A DNA stretch of 64,000 bases from Pyrenochaeta sp. MPI-SDFR-AT-0127 (Eukaryota; Ascomycota; Dothideomycetes; Pleosporales; Cucurbitariaceae), in contig JAGTJM010000041.1 in the NCBI GenBank assembly GCA_020747015.1, forward strand, positions 210,532-274,531. Direction: 5' to 3'. Of the stretch, positions 36,954 to 46,999 are shown one piece after another. The position numbers were made by a program, and so were the translations under genes. The notes under the pieces are model-generated. The model made no database searches. It was not told the DNA's origin and saw nothing but the letters and a program-made list of their open reading frames with translations. Numbering within the stretch: the first letter of the stretch is position 1; each line of letters begins with the position of its first letter.

Positions 36954-37646
36954 GTGGCTCGCTCGATGTGATGATGCGAGAGGATGACTACTCACGTTAG
37001 GCAGGGGCGGTGATCGCCATCGACCACTACATCAACGGCAGGGCCCTCGGCGAGTCCATCCAGCTAATCCCAATGACGATAGAACGTGTGTTCAAGTGCT
37101 AGACCCATCTGGACGTTCCTTTCCTCTCCCGGGCGGCCGAGGCTCACGGCATCGTACCTCACCGACGGGTTGTATTCGGCCGACAATATCGACACCGTTT
37201 TGACGATAGCGCTCAGCACTGAAAAGATCATTCTAGACTGCTCGCATGCAACCTCGACCGGGATGCCTGGCGAACAACCCTCTGCTGGCTCAAATTCCAA
37301 ACTCTATGATCATTTCAATAGTCAGCCATCAGATTCAAACCCACTCGCAGTGTACAATAGGCAAAGTTGGCTCTTCTGGAGCACGAGAGTCAAGAGCAGC
37401 CTAACGGCTTCAAACACAAATGATGAAGATCGGCTCGCCCATCGCGACCGTCAGCAGACATCCGTGGTGCCGGGTGTTCGATCACTGGAGGGAGCAGGAG
37501 CTTAGTATTATTCACGAGGCGTGTCCGAAGACGACATTATTTTATATTCAACTCGTCCCCGGCACTCCTATTGCCAGATGGACATCCAGGCCATTCGGAA
37601 CCTGCCTGCTCTTCTCCTACCTATTTCACTACCCACTACTGCAATC
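36954..37646. other. Upstream region of homocitrate synthase paralogue
   Basis: Open pieces exist (for example GAVIAIDHYINGRALGES near 37000-37060 and a 139-codon frame at 37086-37505), which may be another decayed gene, but I do not recognise a family. Confidence 0.4.
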
Positions 37647-39139
37647 ATGTGCTCCTCCGTCGATGAGATGATTGCTAATGAAATCCTTCACAAGGGCCCC
37701 TACCAGCCAATGGGTGACCACCTGTCCAATGTCAGCCGCTTCAAGATCATTGAGTCTACGTTACGTGAGGGCGAGCAGTTCGCAAAGTGCGTTATCTCCG
37801 GGATTCTACCATGTCTATTGTGCAATTGCTAACATATGCGCTCAGTGCATACTTCGACCTCGAGGCCAAAATGAAAATCGCCAAGGCCCTTGACGAGTTC
37901 GGTGTTGATTGTATGTTTTTCCCCCTGGACACCTCCAGATAGCAACGAATGAAACTCACAGCCTCTCCTCTGCTTGCAGACATTGAATTGACAAGCCCTG
38001 CCGCCAGTGAGCAGTCCCGCCGCGACTGCGAGGCCATCTGCAACATGGGCCTTAAGAGGGCTAGAATCTTGACTCATGTCCGCTGTCACATGGAGGATGC
38101 GAGAATCGCCGTCGAGACCGGTGTTGACGGTCTCAATGTCGTTATCGGAACCTCCAACTACCTCAGGGAGTACTCGCACGGAAAGGACATGATGCACATC
38201 AAGAATACTGCGCTGGAGGTTATTGAGTTTGTAAAGTCTAAAGGCAAGGAGATACGCTTTTCTTCCGAGGACTCTTTCCGTAGCGACCTTGTCGACCTCC
38301 TCTCTATTTATTCCGCCGTCGACAAGATTGGTGTGAACCGTATCGGTATCGCCGATACCGTTGGATGTGCTAGCCCCAGGCAGGTGTACGACCTTGTCAG
38401 GACTGTGAGGGGTGTCGTCTCGTGTGATATCGAGACTCACTTCCACAATGACACCGGCTGTGCCATTGCCAACGCCTTCTGCGCTTTGGAGGCTGGTGCG
38501 ACACACATCGACACCTCCGTCCTCGGTATCGGAGAGAGGAATGGCATTACGTCCCTCGGTGGCTTGATAGCCAGGGTGCGCATGAGCAAGCCAATGTAGC
38601 TCAAAGACAAATACTGACGACGTTATAGATGATTGTTGCTAACCGCCACTATGTTCTTAGCAAGTACAACGTCACTAAGATCAAAGAGATCGAGGATCTT
38701 GTGGCCGGCTACGTCGAGATCGAGACTCCTTTCAACAATTACATCACCGGATATTGTGCCTTCACGCACAAGGCCGGTATTCACGCTAAAGCCAGTGTGT
38801 TTCCCCCAGCTGCCAACCAACTTCTCTGACTAACTGATGGCAGTTCTCAACAGCCCCTCAACGTATGAGATCCTCAACCCCAACGATTTTGGCATGAAGC
38901 GATACATCCACCTCGCCAGTAGACTTACGGGCTGGAATGCCATCAAGTCGCGTGCTGAGCAGCTCAACCTCCAAATGGCCGACGCACAATACAAGGAGTG
39001 CACTGCCAAGATCAAGGCTCTCGCCGATGTTCGCAAGATCGACCTGGAGAACACAGATGAAATTATCAGAACGTACTACCATAGCCTTCATAGTGGCATA
39101 GAAGAGCCTCCTCTCCGGGTCCCGACCAACGAGGAATAG
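37647..39139 (+). CDS. Homocitrate synthase-like enzyme (LYS20/21 family paralogue)
   Basis: Five exons: 37647-37786, 37846-37910, 37980-38575, 38629-38794, 38844-39139; all four introns (49-69 bp) keep phase and consensus sites, giving 420 residues. The family condenses acetyl-CoA with 2-oxoglutarate, the first step of the fungal lysine pathway; relatives elongate other 2-oxo acids. Seen: STLREGEQFA (catalytic Arg40-Glu41, Gln44), YIELTSPAASEQS, DIETHFHNDTGCAIAN with the metal-binding His-x-His, GIGERNGIT, FTHKAGIHAKA and the C-terminal SRLTGWNAIKSRAEQL. The stop TAG 39137 may be a CAG-to-TAG change, since about 27 further codons (KKFEQPKKRLNGINEKRR) stay open to 39220 as in full-length relatives; only a non-catalytic tail is lost. 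Because the house-keeping copy is normally strongly conserved, I read this as a divergent paralogue that may serve a special pathway. Confidence 0.9.
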
Positions 39140-39590
39140 AAGAAGTTTGAGCAGCCCAAGAAGAGGCTCAATGGTATTAACGAAAAGCGCAGGCTAGAGG
39201 CTACCATCAACACGGACTAAGACACCTTCCGCTAAGAATACAAGGGGGACGACCGTGCCATAGGAGTCCGTCCAACAGTAAATTAGATTTCCTAAAGCTC
39301 TATGTTTGTTAACTTTGTTTGGGGATTGTTTTGAAGGAATCAACGGCATATATCAGCCACAGAAGAGCTCGTTTTTCAATGTCTTCTACTTGCCCGTGGT
39401 TTGGTAAACGCAGGATCAATATTACGGAGCATATATGACCTCGAGACAATTTTGAGATTGAGCATAATGTATTTTACCTACTCTCACATATGGTACACCT
39501 GGAGAGGCTATACTGCTTCCAGAGTTCGTGCTCCAGTCTACATCGAACCGAAACAACATTAGAGTATTCCAACCCCCGGTTTGGTGGGAA
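39140..39590. other. 3' flank of the homocitrate synthase gene
   Basis: The lost tail of the homocitrate synthase frame reaches 39220; beyond that there is no coding or RNA signal. Confidence 0.5.
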
Positions 39591-40810
39591 TTGCTTATAA
39601 GTCATAATAAGCTAGAAGGTAAGGGCTATAGAGTAGCTCTATTAACCTCCTATGTAGGTATATAAATTATACCCTATCCTACTATAGTAACTATAGTATA
39701 TTTTTATTAGCTTATATCTACCTAACTAAGCCTAGCCTTTATATATCTTCTACTCTAGCTACTTATCTATATTATTTTATATAACTAATTTATCTACTAC
39801 TACTTTTAAGAAGATTACTCTATTCTAGATCTAATATCTTTCTTTAGCTAATAAGTAAAGCTATTTCTTAAAGTACCTAGATCTACTAAACTCTAACTAC
39901 CCCTACCTATTAGTCTATTAAATAATCTAGCCTAATAATCTACTAGTAATACTAGCTAATTAATATTTAGAAAGGTTTAAGGCTAAAGTAGTTCTATAGT
40001 ATCTTAAAACTAAGGTAGGCTAAAGTAAGCTAAAGCGGATACTAATATATAGGGTCTAGCCTAAGACTATATTACTAGGGCTTAGACTAAAGCCTCTATA
40101 ATTACTTAAATTATACTTTCTCTCTTATATATTCTATCCCTTAAAGAGGCTAAGGAGAATTTTAAATCTATATAAGGTTTAGGTATTTACTTATAGTAAA
40201 GGAAAAGAGGCGTCTACTATAACTCTAACGTAAGAATAATTAGTATTAGATAATATATATAATATAGGCGTAATACATAAGTACTTACTAATACCTTTAT
40301 TATTATCTACTAGGTACTTAGAAGACTCTAGAGTAATATTACTATACTCTAAGGTTTCTAAGTTATAACTTAAGGTCTACTAATAAAGTATAGGCGAGTA
40401 GGTTTCTATAGTTAAGTCTATAAAATTAGGAGCTAGTATATAGCCCTATAGTAAAGATAGTATATATAGAGTAGAGGTACTACTTAGAAGTATAAGTACT
40501 AGTATACTATTAGCTATAACGCTAAAACTAGTTATAAAAATAAGTATTTTCCTTTGCTATTTTAAGGTAATTTAGATATAGAGCTTTATAACTAGAGTAA
40601 GGAGGATAAACTATAGACTAATAAGTAGGTATACTAATTAGCTATAGATATAGATAAAGAGATAGAAGGCCTTTAGACTACTAATAGAGGGAAAGCTACT
40701 AATACTAAGTTAGTAATAGCTCTCTCTATAAAACTTTATTAGTAATCTATAAAGTTTAGCGTTACTAGTCTTAACTAGAAATAGTAAAAATCTATAAACT
40801 AGTATTATCC
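39590..40810. repeat. AT-rich RIP-mutated block
   Basis: TA-rich, CpA-depleted DNA with sharp edges. Around 40020-40130 it carries a RIP-altered reverse-complement copy of the 182-bp unit found in tandem at 46291-46712 (shared GGGTCTAGCCTAAGAC, TATATTACTAGGGC). No coding family is recognised. Confidence 0.65.
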
Positions 40811-41020
40811 TATTTCGAAGTTGAGTATTATTTTAAATGTGTGTTAGTAGTATAATTAAAAGTTGCATTGTTATAGGGATTTCAAATGAATGTATTTTTT
40901 CTATGTATGCAGTTTGCTAAACTCAATAGTTGAAGAATTTGATTATCCATAACTGGAGAACAGTTCATTTGATAATAGTCCCAGGTTTATAGGATGTAAC
41001 TTCAGATCCTGGTATGACTC

Positions 41021-41834
41021 TTAGTAGTCTTGAGCAAGCCACTTATCGCAAGCATGATACAAGTCTGCAAACGATGTATGTCGCCTGGTGATAGACTCAA
41101 AAAGATCTTGTGACACGACTTTCGCAAATTGGAGGAAGGAGACAAAAACAAAATCGGCATAGGAAACTAATATACGATGAGTTCATGAACAAAAAATCAA
41201 GATAGACTGTCATTCCACGTACCTTTGTCCCCCAAGAAAAAGGGACCGTTGCACTCAGCTAGCAACTTCGCTGCTTCGTCTAACTGAACATGTGCAGCAT
41301 CCCACATTTGCTTCCCTGCCTTTTCTCCAAGCTTTTCCAAAGGTCCAAATCGCTTTTCACGTGTTTCTACGAAGTAGCGACAACTTTCGTCGGAGAGCAA
41401 ATGTGGGATACGCGGGATATGTACTGGGCTTAAAGCAGTAACAATTTGCGTAACAAGGTCGTTTAGTCTATGGACAATATCGGTATCGAGATAGGAAGAA
41501 GGACTGGGATAGAGTTTTTCGACCTCGAGAGCTATCTTATAGCTGTCCATAATGTAGACACCGGAGGGCAGGCGGATCGTCGGTACGGTGTATGGGGCGA
41601 CGCCGCCGTGGCTCGGAGGGAGACCGAACGATTGCAAAGTGGGAGCAATATCAGGATATTCTAGCCACTCGGTCTTAAAGTCAATACTTTTATATTGTAA
41701 AAGCATGCGAGCTGCTCAATATTAACAAAAATCGAACAAAACTTGAAGATATGGATTGACACACTTCGCCATGGGTTGAAAGCCCAACAGGCACGACGGC
41801 CTCTGGTTGGCAAGTCATAGAGAGTAAGAGTCAT
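41021..41834 (-). CDS. Glutathione S-transferase-like protein
   Basis: Three exons on the minus strand, 41834-41765, 41711-41223, 41166-41021, with introns of 53 and 56 bp, encode 234 residues. The N-terminal thioredoxin-like GST domain reads MTLTLYDLPTRGRRACWAFN, WRTRMLLQYKSI, TEWLEYPDIAP, the cis-proline loop YTVPTIRLP, and the glutathione-binding DSYKIALEVEKLYP. The alpha-helical C-terminal domain ends KWLAQDY. This is the LigE/Ure2-like GST branch of fungal genomes, where members conjugate glutathione to reactive intermediates or cleave ethers; several sit in metabolite clusters. All splice junctions keep frame, so the gene looks functional. It is divergent to the methyltransferase gene with only 202 bp between the start codons, implying a shared promoter. 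Confidence 0.88.
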
Positions 41835-42036
41835 TTAGCAATGCTATAGATGCGTGCAATTTTGAAAATGCCGACCTTGCAAAGTGACTTAAATATACCT
41901 TTGAGTGCGGCTGGGAAGGCGGAGCTGGCGAGCGGCCGGGCCGTAGCTTCAACCAAGCCAAGGAGCGATATCGGACAGCCTTTACACTATATATGTGCCA
42001 CTCTGAAGCAGCCTGCAGATAATGGTTTCATATAGC
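41835..42036. promoter_or_regulatory. Shared divergent promoter of GST and methyltransferase
   Basis: 202 bp separate the two start codons. Co-regulation is inferred from the spacing only; no recognised operator was found. Confidence 0.5.
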
Positions 42037-42990
42037 ATGGCGTCTTCAGGGCCGTATGCAACCGCAAGGGTTATTTCGCCGGCTGATAAATACGACAACA
42101 AGATGGTTCCGTCTGTTGCTACTCCCACAAACAAAATCGTTGAATGGCTCAATCCCCAATCAGAAGGTGATTTATTCCCAAGAATAACCATAACTAGACT
42201 AAAAATACCGATGCAGATGAGATACTTGACATCGGTTGCGGCGATGGTATACTGACAGCGAAGATTGCCCCGTACGTAAAACGTATTGTTGGTGTCGACA
42301 TATCTTCGAAAACGATTGAGTCGTTTAAAAAGGCCTTTCCCTTTATCGATTCTCGCGTCATAGACTGTCGCTACCTGGGACCAGACTCCAGTCTTTGCTG
42401 TGCCAGCTTCGATAAGATATTCTCCAACGCTGCCCTGCCCTGGATCTTGCGTGACTCCACCACTCGCGCCAATACTCTGAAGGGCCTCTTCGAGGCACTC
42501 AAGCCAGGCGGTATATTTGTCAGCGAGTCTGGTGGTCTGGGTAACGTGGCTGAAGCCTACACTGCCATTGTTTCCGCTGTCGTGCATCGCGGTGTTTCAG
42601 CTGTTACAGCTCATGAGGCCTCGCCTTGGTGGTTTCCCAGCATGGAATCCATGCAGTCACTGGTTGAAGGTGCTGGCTTTAACTGGATTAAGGGTGAAAT
42701 AGAACTGCGACAAACAGTGCTCGCGAACAGCGACGAGGAAGGAATCAAAAGATGGTATGGAATGGAATCTCCAACACTTTGACGAGTATCCAAAAGCTGA
42801 CGACTGCAGGGTACGCCTATTTGGTGCATCGTTCCTCGATCTACTTGCCACTGATGAACTTCGCGATGCTGCTGTTGCTGAAGTTGCTGAAGTGCTAGAG
42901 TGCGTTGGTAGGCGCCAGCATGACGGGGCATTCATAATCAACTACATCCGACTACGATTCGTTGCACAGAAGCCACACCCTCAGCACTGA
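42037..42990 (+). CDS. SAM-dependent class I methyltransferase
   Basis: Three exons, 42037-42166, 42217-42754, 42810-42990 (introns 50 and 55 bp, the second with a GCTGAC branch point), give 282 residues. The Rossmann motif I is EILDIGCGDGILTAKIA (about residues 45-61), motif II ends in VGVDIS, and KIFSNAALPWIL and ALKPGGIFVSESGGLGNV correspond to the later conserved strands of trans-aconitate-methyltransferase-like enzymes. The substrate cannot be told from sequence; small carboxylic acids and secondary metabolites are both possible. No disruption is visible. It is paired head to head with a GST gene and lies downstream of the homocitrate synthase/aminotransferase group, so a tailoring role is plausible but unproven. 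Confidence 0.88.
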
Positions 42991-44086
42991 AAGTGAACAA
43001 ACATCTTAAAAATAAAAATAAAGCATTTTGGTTGATCTGGGTGCTATTCCTGTGCTTTGTAGTTTGTAAGAAGCTTCGAGATAATTTGTCTGATACTCTC
43101 ACAGTTCTGCATTTATAAACCTATCTGTCAGCACAGCTTCTCTAGAAATCTCTTAAAGTTACGTTATGAGCTAATGGTCTTCCTCATATACATTCAACAT
43201 AAAACCCCAAAAATGAAAGTCGTGCTTCCAGATAGGCTCAAAACTAAGTTACGAATTATTATAAACTCTTTGGGGTGAATGTCTGAGAGCGAATGGATCA
43301 GTTCATCGATAGGTTGTGCACATCAACCTCTACTTAGTGTTCGTCGCAGCCAGTCAGGCCCAAGACACAGACAAGCATGGCTGTGCCGTGTATTCCAATC
43401 CCTCTGAGGTGCTGGCTCGGCCACAAGATAAAAGACATGTTATAATGTTAATCCATTCCTTAGAACAAGAATACTCGTTCCAAAGGAATTGTTGTCTAAA
43501 ATTTTCAATGCAAGCATTACTGTCTTTTTCAAAGAAAACAGCCAAGTGGCTCATTGTTTGTACTAGGACCGTTTCTTATCTTGATTTTTTCCCCTACACG
43601 TCCTAACAAGTTTCGAAGGCCCTGTCCTATTTCTGCTACTTTCTGCTTTTATCCGACGGAGTACTTACCCCAACAATAGATTCATTCGAGGAGTTCCGAT
43701 TCACTGACCCCCTTGAGGCTTGGCTCACAAGCTTCCGCTAAATTAAATGCCGCGGAGTTAGACTTCGAAGCCGGCCCGGGCGGTGCAATATTATTCAGGC
43801 AGGCCGCCTCGGCCTGTCTCGATGCACACCCGTCTCCCTTCAAGGTGAGATCTAAGACTAAGTAGTGGCGCTAGCTAGTCATGTGCATTAGTTATATGAT
43901 CATTGCCTTCATCACCTATTCGTAACACAAATCTAACCCAATACAAATATTGTTCAACAAGAAAGGCAAGGATATAAGTTTTTATATACCAGAATATATC
44001 TGTTAGATTGAATATTCACGTGCAATAATGAATTATGATTGATGAGTTTATTGTGTTGTTCTGTTCTATGTCCAATTTTATGAAGT
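42991..44086. other. Intergenic, nothing coding recognised
   Basis: A 96-codon frame at 43316-43606 lacks an ATG and looks like chance. Near 43740-43790 there is a short GC-rich stretch (CCGCGGAG, CCGGCCCGGGCGG). Confidence 0.45.
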
Positions 44087-44302
44087 TGTTAGACAGCAGG
44101 TGTTCTGACGCCAGCTATGCGCACGTTACCAACACAACCAAAGGGGATAGTTAAGTAAAACAGAGCTCGGGTGTAACAACAACAGCACACGAAGAACCAG
44201 ACTCGCAAGCTTCAGACAGAGGACACAATAAAGAACGATAAATTCCTATCTCAATCGATCCCTCGATTGTATACTGTCGCGTGAATACCCTAAAATCTGA
44301 CA
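44087..44302. mobile_element. Solo LTR with 5-bp target-site duplication
   Basis: A 216-bp unit begins TGTTAGACAGC and ends AATCTGACA (inverted TGTYAGA ends). It is flanked on both sides by GAAGT (44082-44086 and 44303-44307). No internal retrotransposon sequence is present, so it is a solo LTR left by LTR-LTR recombination. It is not visibly RIP-mutated and lies about 150 bp beyond the 3' end of the DUF3445 gene. Confidence 0.85.
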
Positions 44303-44456
44303 GAAGTACATCTGTTGTGTGTTTACACTCGAGCGTTGTGTAACGGTACTACGCACCATCTCGACGTCCGACCTCTGAGGCTTCATATCTGACAATATGA
44401 CTGCCAGTCAAAAGTCATAACGTCAAGTAATGCCCCCATAAACAAGCAGCCTGAAC

Positions 44457-45757
44457 CTAAAGCTCTGAGACCGTTCCATCACCACTGCCACCGCGCAGCC
44501 AAGGGAGAATCTTGCTTCCCCAATATTGGCGCATCTTGTAGTTTCCAAGGCCTTCTGGCATCGATTCAATTGCATCGGCGAGGTCGTTGCCGTCGCCCTC
44601 AGAGAGAATTTGAGTAAGCGGCGTCATGTATGAACGAACGGTGAAAATAATAGCCTTGCTGCGTGGTAGTGCCGTGAGGGTCTGGTGCTCAACGCGTAGG
44701 AAGCAGTCGCTGAGTGGAGGGCCATATTTAATATCTTTAACAGTCTCGTCTTTTTCGGGATAATAGTTGTTGCCATCTGTACGAAAAAGATCGGCACCAT
44801 CCACCTGTAGGGACCACTATTTACCAACATATATTAGTATTCCGTCTTATTATACCTCATGTAGCAAGAGCTAGACTTACATTCATACGTCCAATGAAAT
44901 CACCAGCCTTCATGCGCGAGAAGTACCTGTCGACGCTAAGACCAAGTTTCTGTTCGTAACCTGGAACTGGCTTGTGGATCTCACGAACAGACTCTCCAAC
45001 GCGAGAAGGGCTCAAGAAGCCGCCAGGGAAGCAAGCAAGGTAACCACGAAGCCTGAATTGACCATCAGGATCCGGGCACATGAAGTAGAAATCTTCCTCA
45101 ACATGTAAGCCCATGTGGTGGAGCATTTGCAAATGAGTCAATCCTTCAGTGGATAGTGGATAGACTTCTCCGGTGGCTAAGTTCCTGACGACCTTGCCCT
45201 GCTTCTTAAAAAGGGTGGGAAAACGAGATGGCAGGTACTTTATCATAATCTCTTCATAGAGCTCTTCGACGGCTGGGTTAACAATGTCCCCAGTACCGAT
45301 AGTGAGCTCGGGCTTCTCTTCAAGTAAGGGACGGCGTTCCTCGATACGAGCGAGATAACCACAGTCAATGCGGATCCATTCTGACCTCACACGTTTCTGG
45401 ATACCTATTCACTAGAATAAGCTCTAATATCCTCGAGGTTCTTAATGCAAGGTGGCCCACCCATCGTCACATGTCCCTGGGTCTTATAAGGCTGATATCG
45501 TATTGGGTCGGTTTTACGGAAGTCAAAGTCCCATAGAGGCTCTATATCACTCGGTTCGCCCGTCGCTTGGCGCTTCTTTAAGAACATCCCTATTAGAAAA
45601 GACCATAAATCTGCGTTTCTATAAGAGCACCTACTGGGTAGAAAATGTCGATCTTAATCCAAACGAATCGTAGGACATACACTACGAGTAGTATGACAAT
45701 AAACTGAGGCCAGATGTAAAACGATGCTTTCGTTGTTTGAAAAGTGGTAGAAGACAT
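44457..45757 (-). CDS. DUF3445 heme-dependent oxidative N-demethylase-like protein
   Basis: Minus-strand exons 45589-45461, 45404-44881 and 44816-44457 are well supported (introns 56 and 64 bp; splice-spanning text VTMGIQKRVRSEWIRID and IGRMN/WSLQVDGADLFRTDG). A probable first exon, 45757-45631, joined by a short 41-bp intron, adds an N-terminal membrane segment (WPQFIVILLVVYVLRFVW), as in many fungal relatives; with it the protein has 379 residues. Without it the start is Met at 45587. The family carries the PAS-like heme fold of the bacterial oxidative N-demethylase alpha subunit; conserved text includes DCGYLARIEERR, EEDFYFM, GYLACFPGGFLSPSRVG, IHKPVPGYE, LFRTDGNNYYPE and LRVEHQTLTALPRSKAIIFTVRSYMTP. 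The substrate is unknown. It appears intact. Confidence 0.85.
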
Positions 45758-46290
45758 ATTTGTGGCGATTCTGAGTCTTCAGCGATATGCATCAATAGAG
45801 TACTCTTAGTGCGGATATAGAGGATTTAAATACATATTTTCTTAAGCAAATCGTTTCTTACAGTGGAGTTTATAAAACGCCCGCCTATCTGCATAAGGCC
45901 GGTTCTATAAGGCGGTAAGTGCTATCGCTGAATGTCAAACAGCCGATACCGCTCGTTCCATGCAGTATACATAGAATCACTCCCCAACTACTATTAGACT
46001 ATGTAGACCCAAGGAAGGCCCCTGGGGGATAAATAGTTCGGCCCGCAGATTAGTTCTGCCTCACATGATTCTTTTACAGGCAAAGCTTGTATAGTTAACC
46101 CAAACTCTGGGGATAAGTTATTTTGAATACAAATAATATCAGTTTTAATAGCGTAGTGAGGATAATAGGTTGAATAATTAGCTGTATAATCTATATTAAA
46201 ATCTTCTTCGTTTGCTATTAGAAATTAAAAGGTTAACTAGTACCAGAGCCTGAACTACTAATAATATTCCAGAAGATAATTATAATCGTT
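45758..46290. other. Intergenic, partly AT-rich
   Basis: No gene recognised. From about 46130 the DNA becomes TA-rich and leads into the 182-bp tandem repeat. Confidence 0.45.
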
Positions 46291-46712
46291 TTAACCTTAC
46301 TATAGTATCGTTGTTAAGATATGCGCAGTGTCGTAGAAAGTATAATCAGAGCGATTACGGAGGCTTTAGTCTAGGCCCTAGTAATATAGTCTTAGGCTAA
46401 ACCCTATGTGTTAGCGTCCGCTTCGGTACGCTTCGGCCCGCTTCAGCACGCTTCGGCCCGCTTTAGCTTATTTTAACCTTGCTATAGTATCGCCGTTAAG
46501 ATATGCGCAATGTCGTAGAAAGTATAATCAGAGCGATTACGGAGGCTTTAGTCTAGGCCCTAGTAATATAGTCTTAGGCTAGACCCTGTGTATTAGCGTC
46601 CGCTTCGGCACGCTTCGGCCCGCTTCAGCACGCTTCGGCCCGCTTTAGCTTGTTTTAACCTTGCTATAGTATCGCCGTTAAGATATGCGCAATATTATAG
46701 AAAGTATAATTA
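46291..46712. repeat. 182-bp tandem repeat, 2.3 copies, with internal GC-rich minisatellite
   Basis: Copy 1 is 46291-46472, copy 2 is 46473-46654 and a partial copy runs to about 46712. Each full unit starts TTAACCTT(A/G)CTATAGTAT and ends in four to five repeats of a CGCTTCGGC/CGCTTCAGC 9-10-mer. Full copies differ at only a few positions, mainly transitions, so the duplication is young. A bleached inverted relative lies at about 40020-40130. Confidence 0.85.
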
Positions 46713-46999
46713 GCTAAGCCGGTGGTTAGGTAATGGGTGCGACTAGCAGGTCTTGGCAAAGGTGGTCCGTTCTGTTGACTGGCCCGTTCGCTTTATCATG
46801 TGCGTTCTTAACATTGGAAATCACCCTTTTCCCCTCTTCTTCGGCACGTTAGCAACCACGTATGTAGAAACACGCTCTGCGTCTACGACCTTGCACTTCC
46901 TTAAAGTAGCTCACTGCCCATATTCAAGATATGGATAATTTGTTGAGGCTATCATCCTCAAATTTTTGATACGACACTATTGAATCAATAGCGCAGAGA

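Noticed and set aside
33196..39139. The group as an ordinary lysine-pathway cluster
   Set aside because: The dehydrogenase remnant is LEU2-type and not LYS12-type, and a branched-chain aminotransferase remnant is present, which fits chain elongation better.
43316..43606. 96-codon frame with a signal-peptide-like start
   Set aside because: It begins at GTG with no ATG, and the composition and flanks look intergenic.
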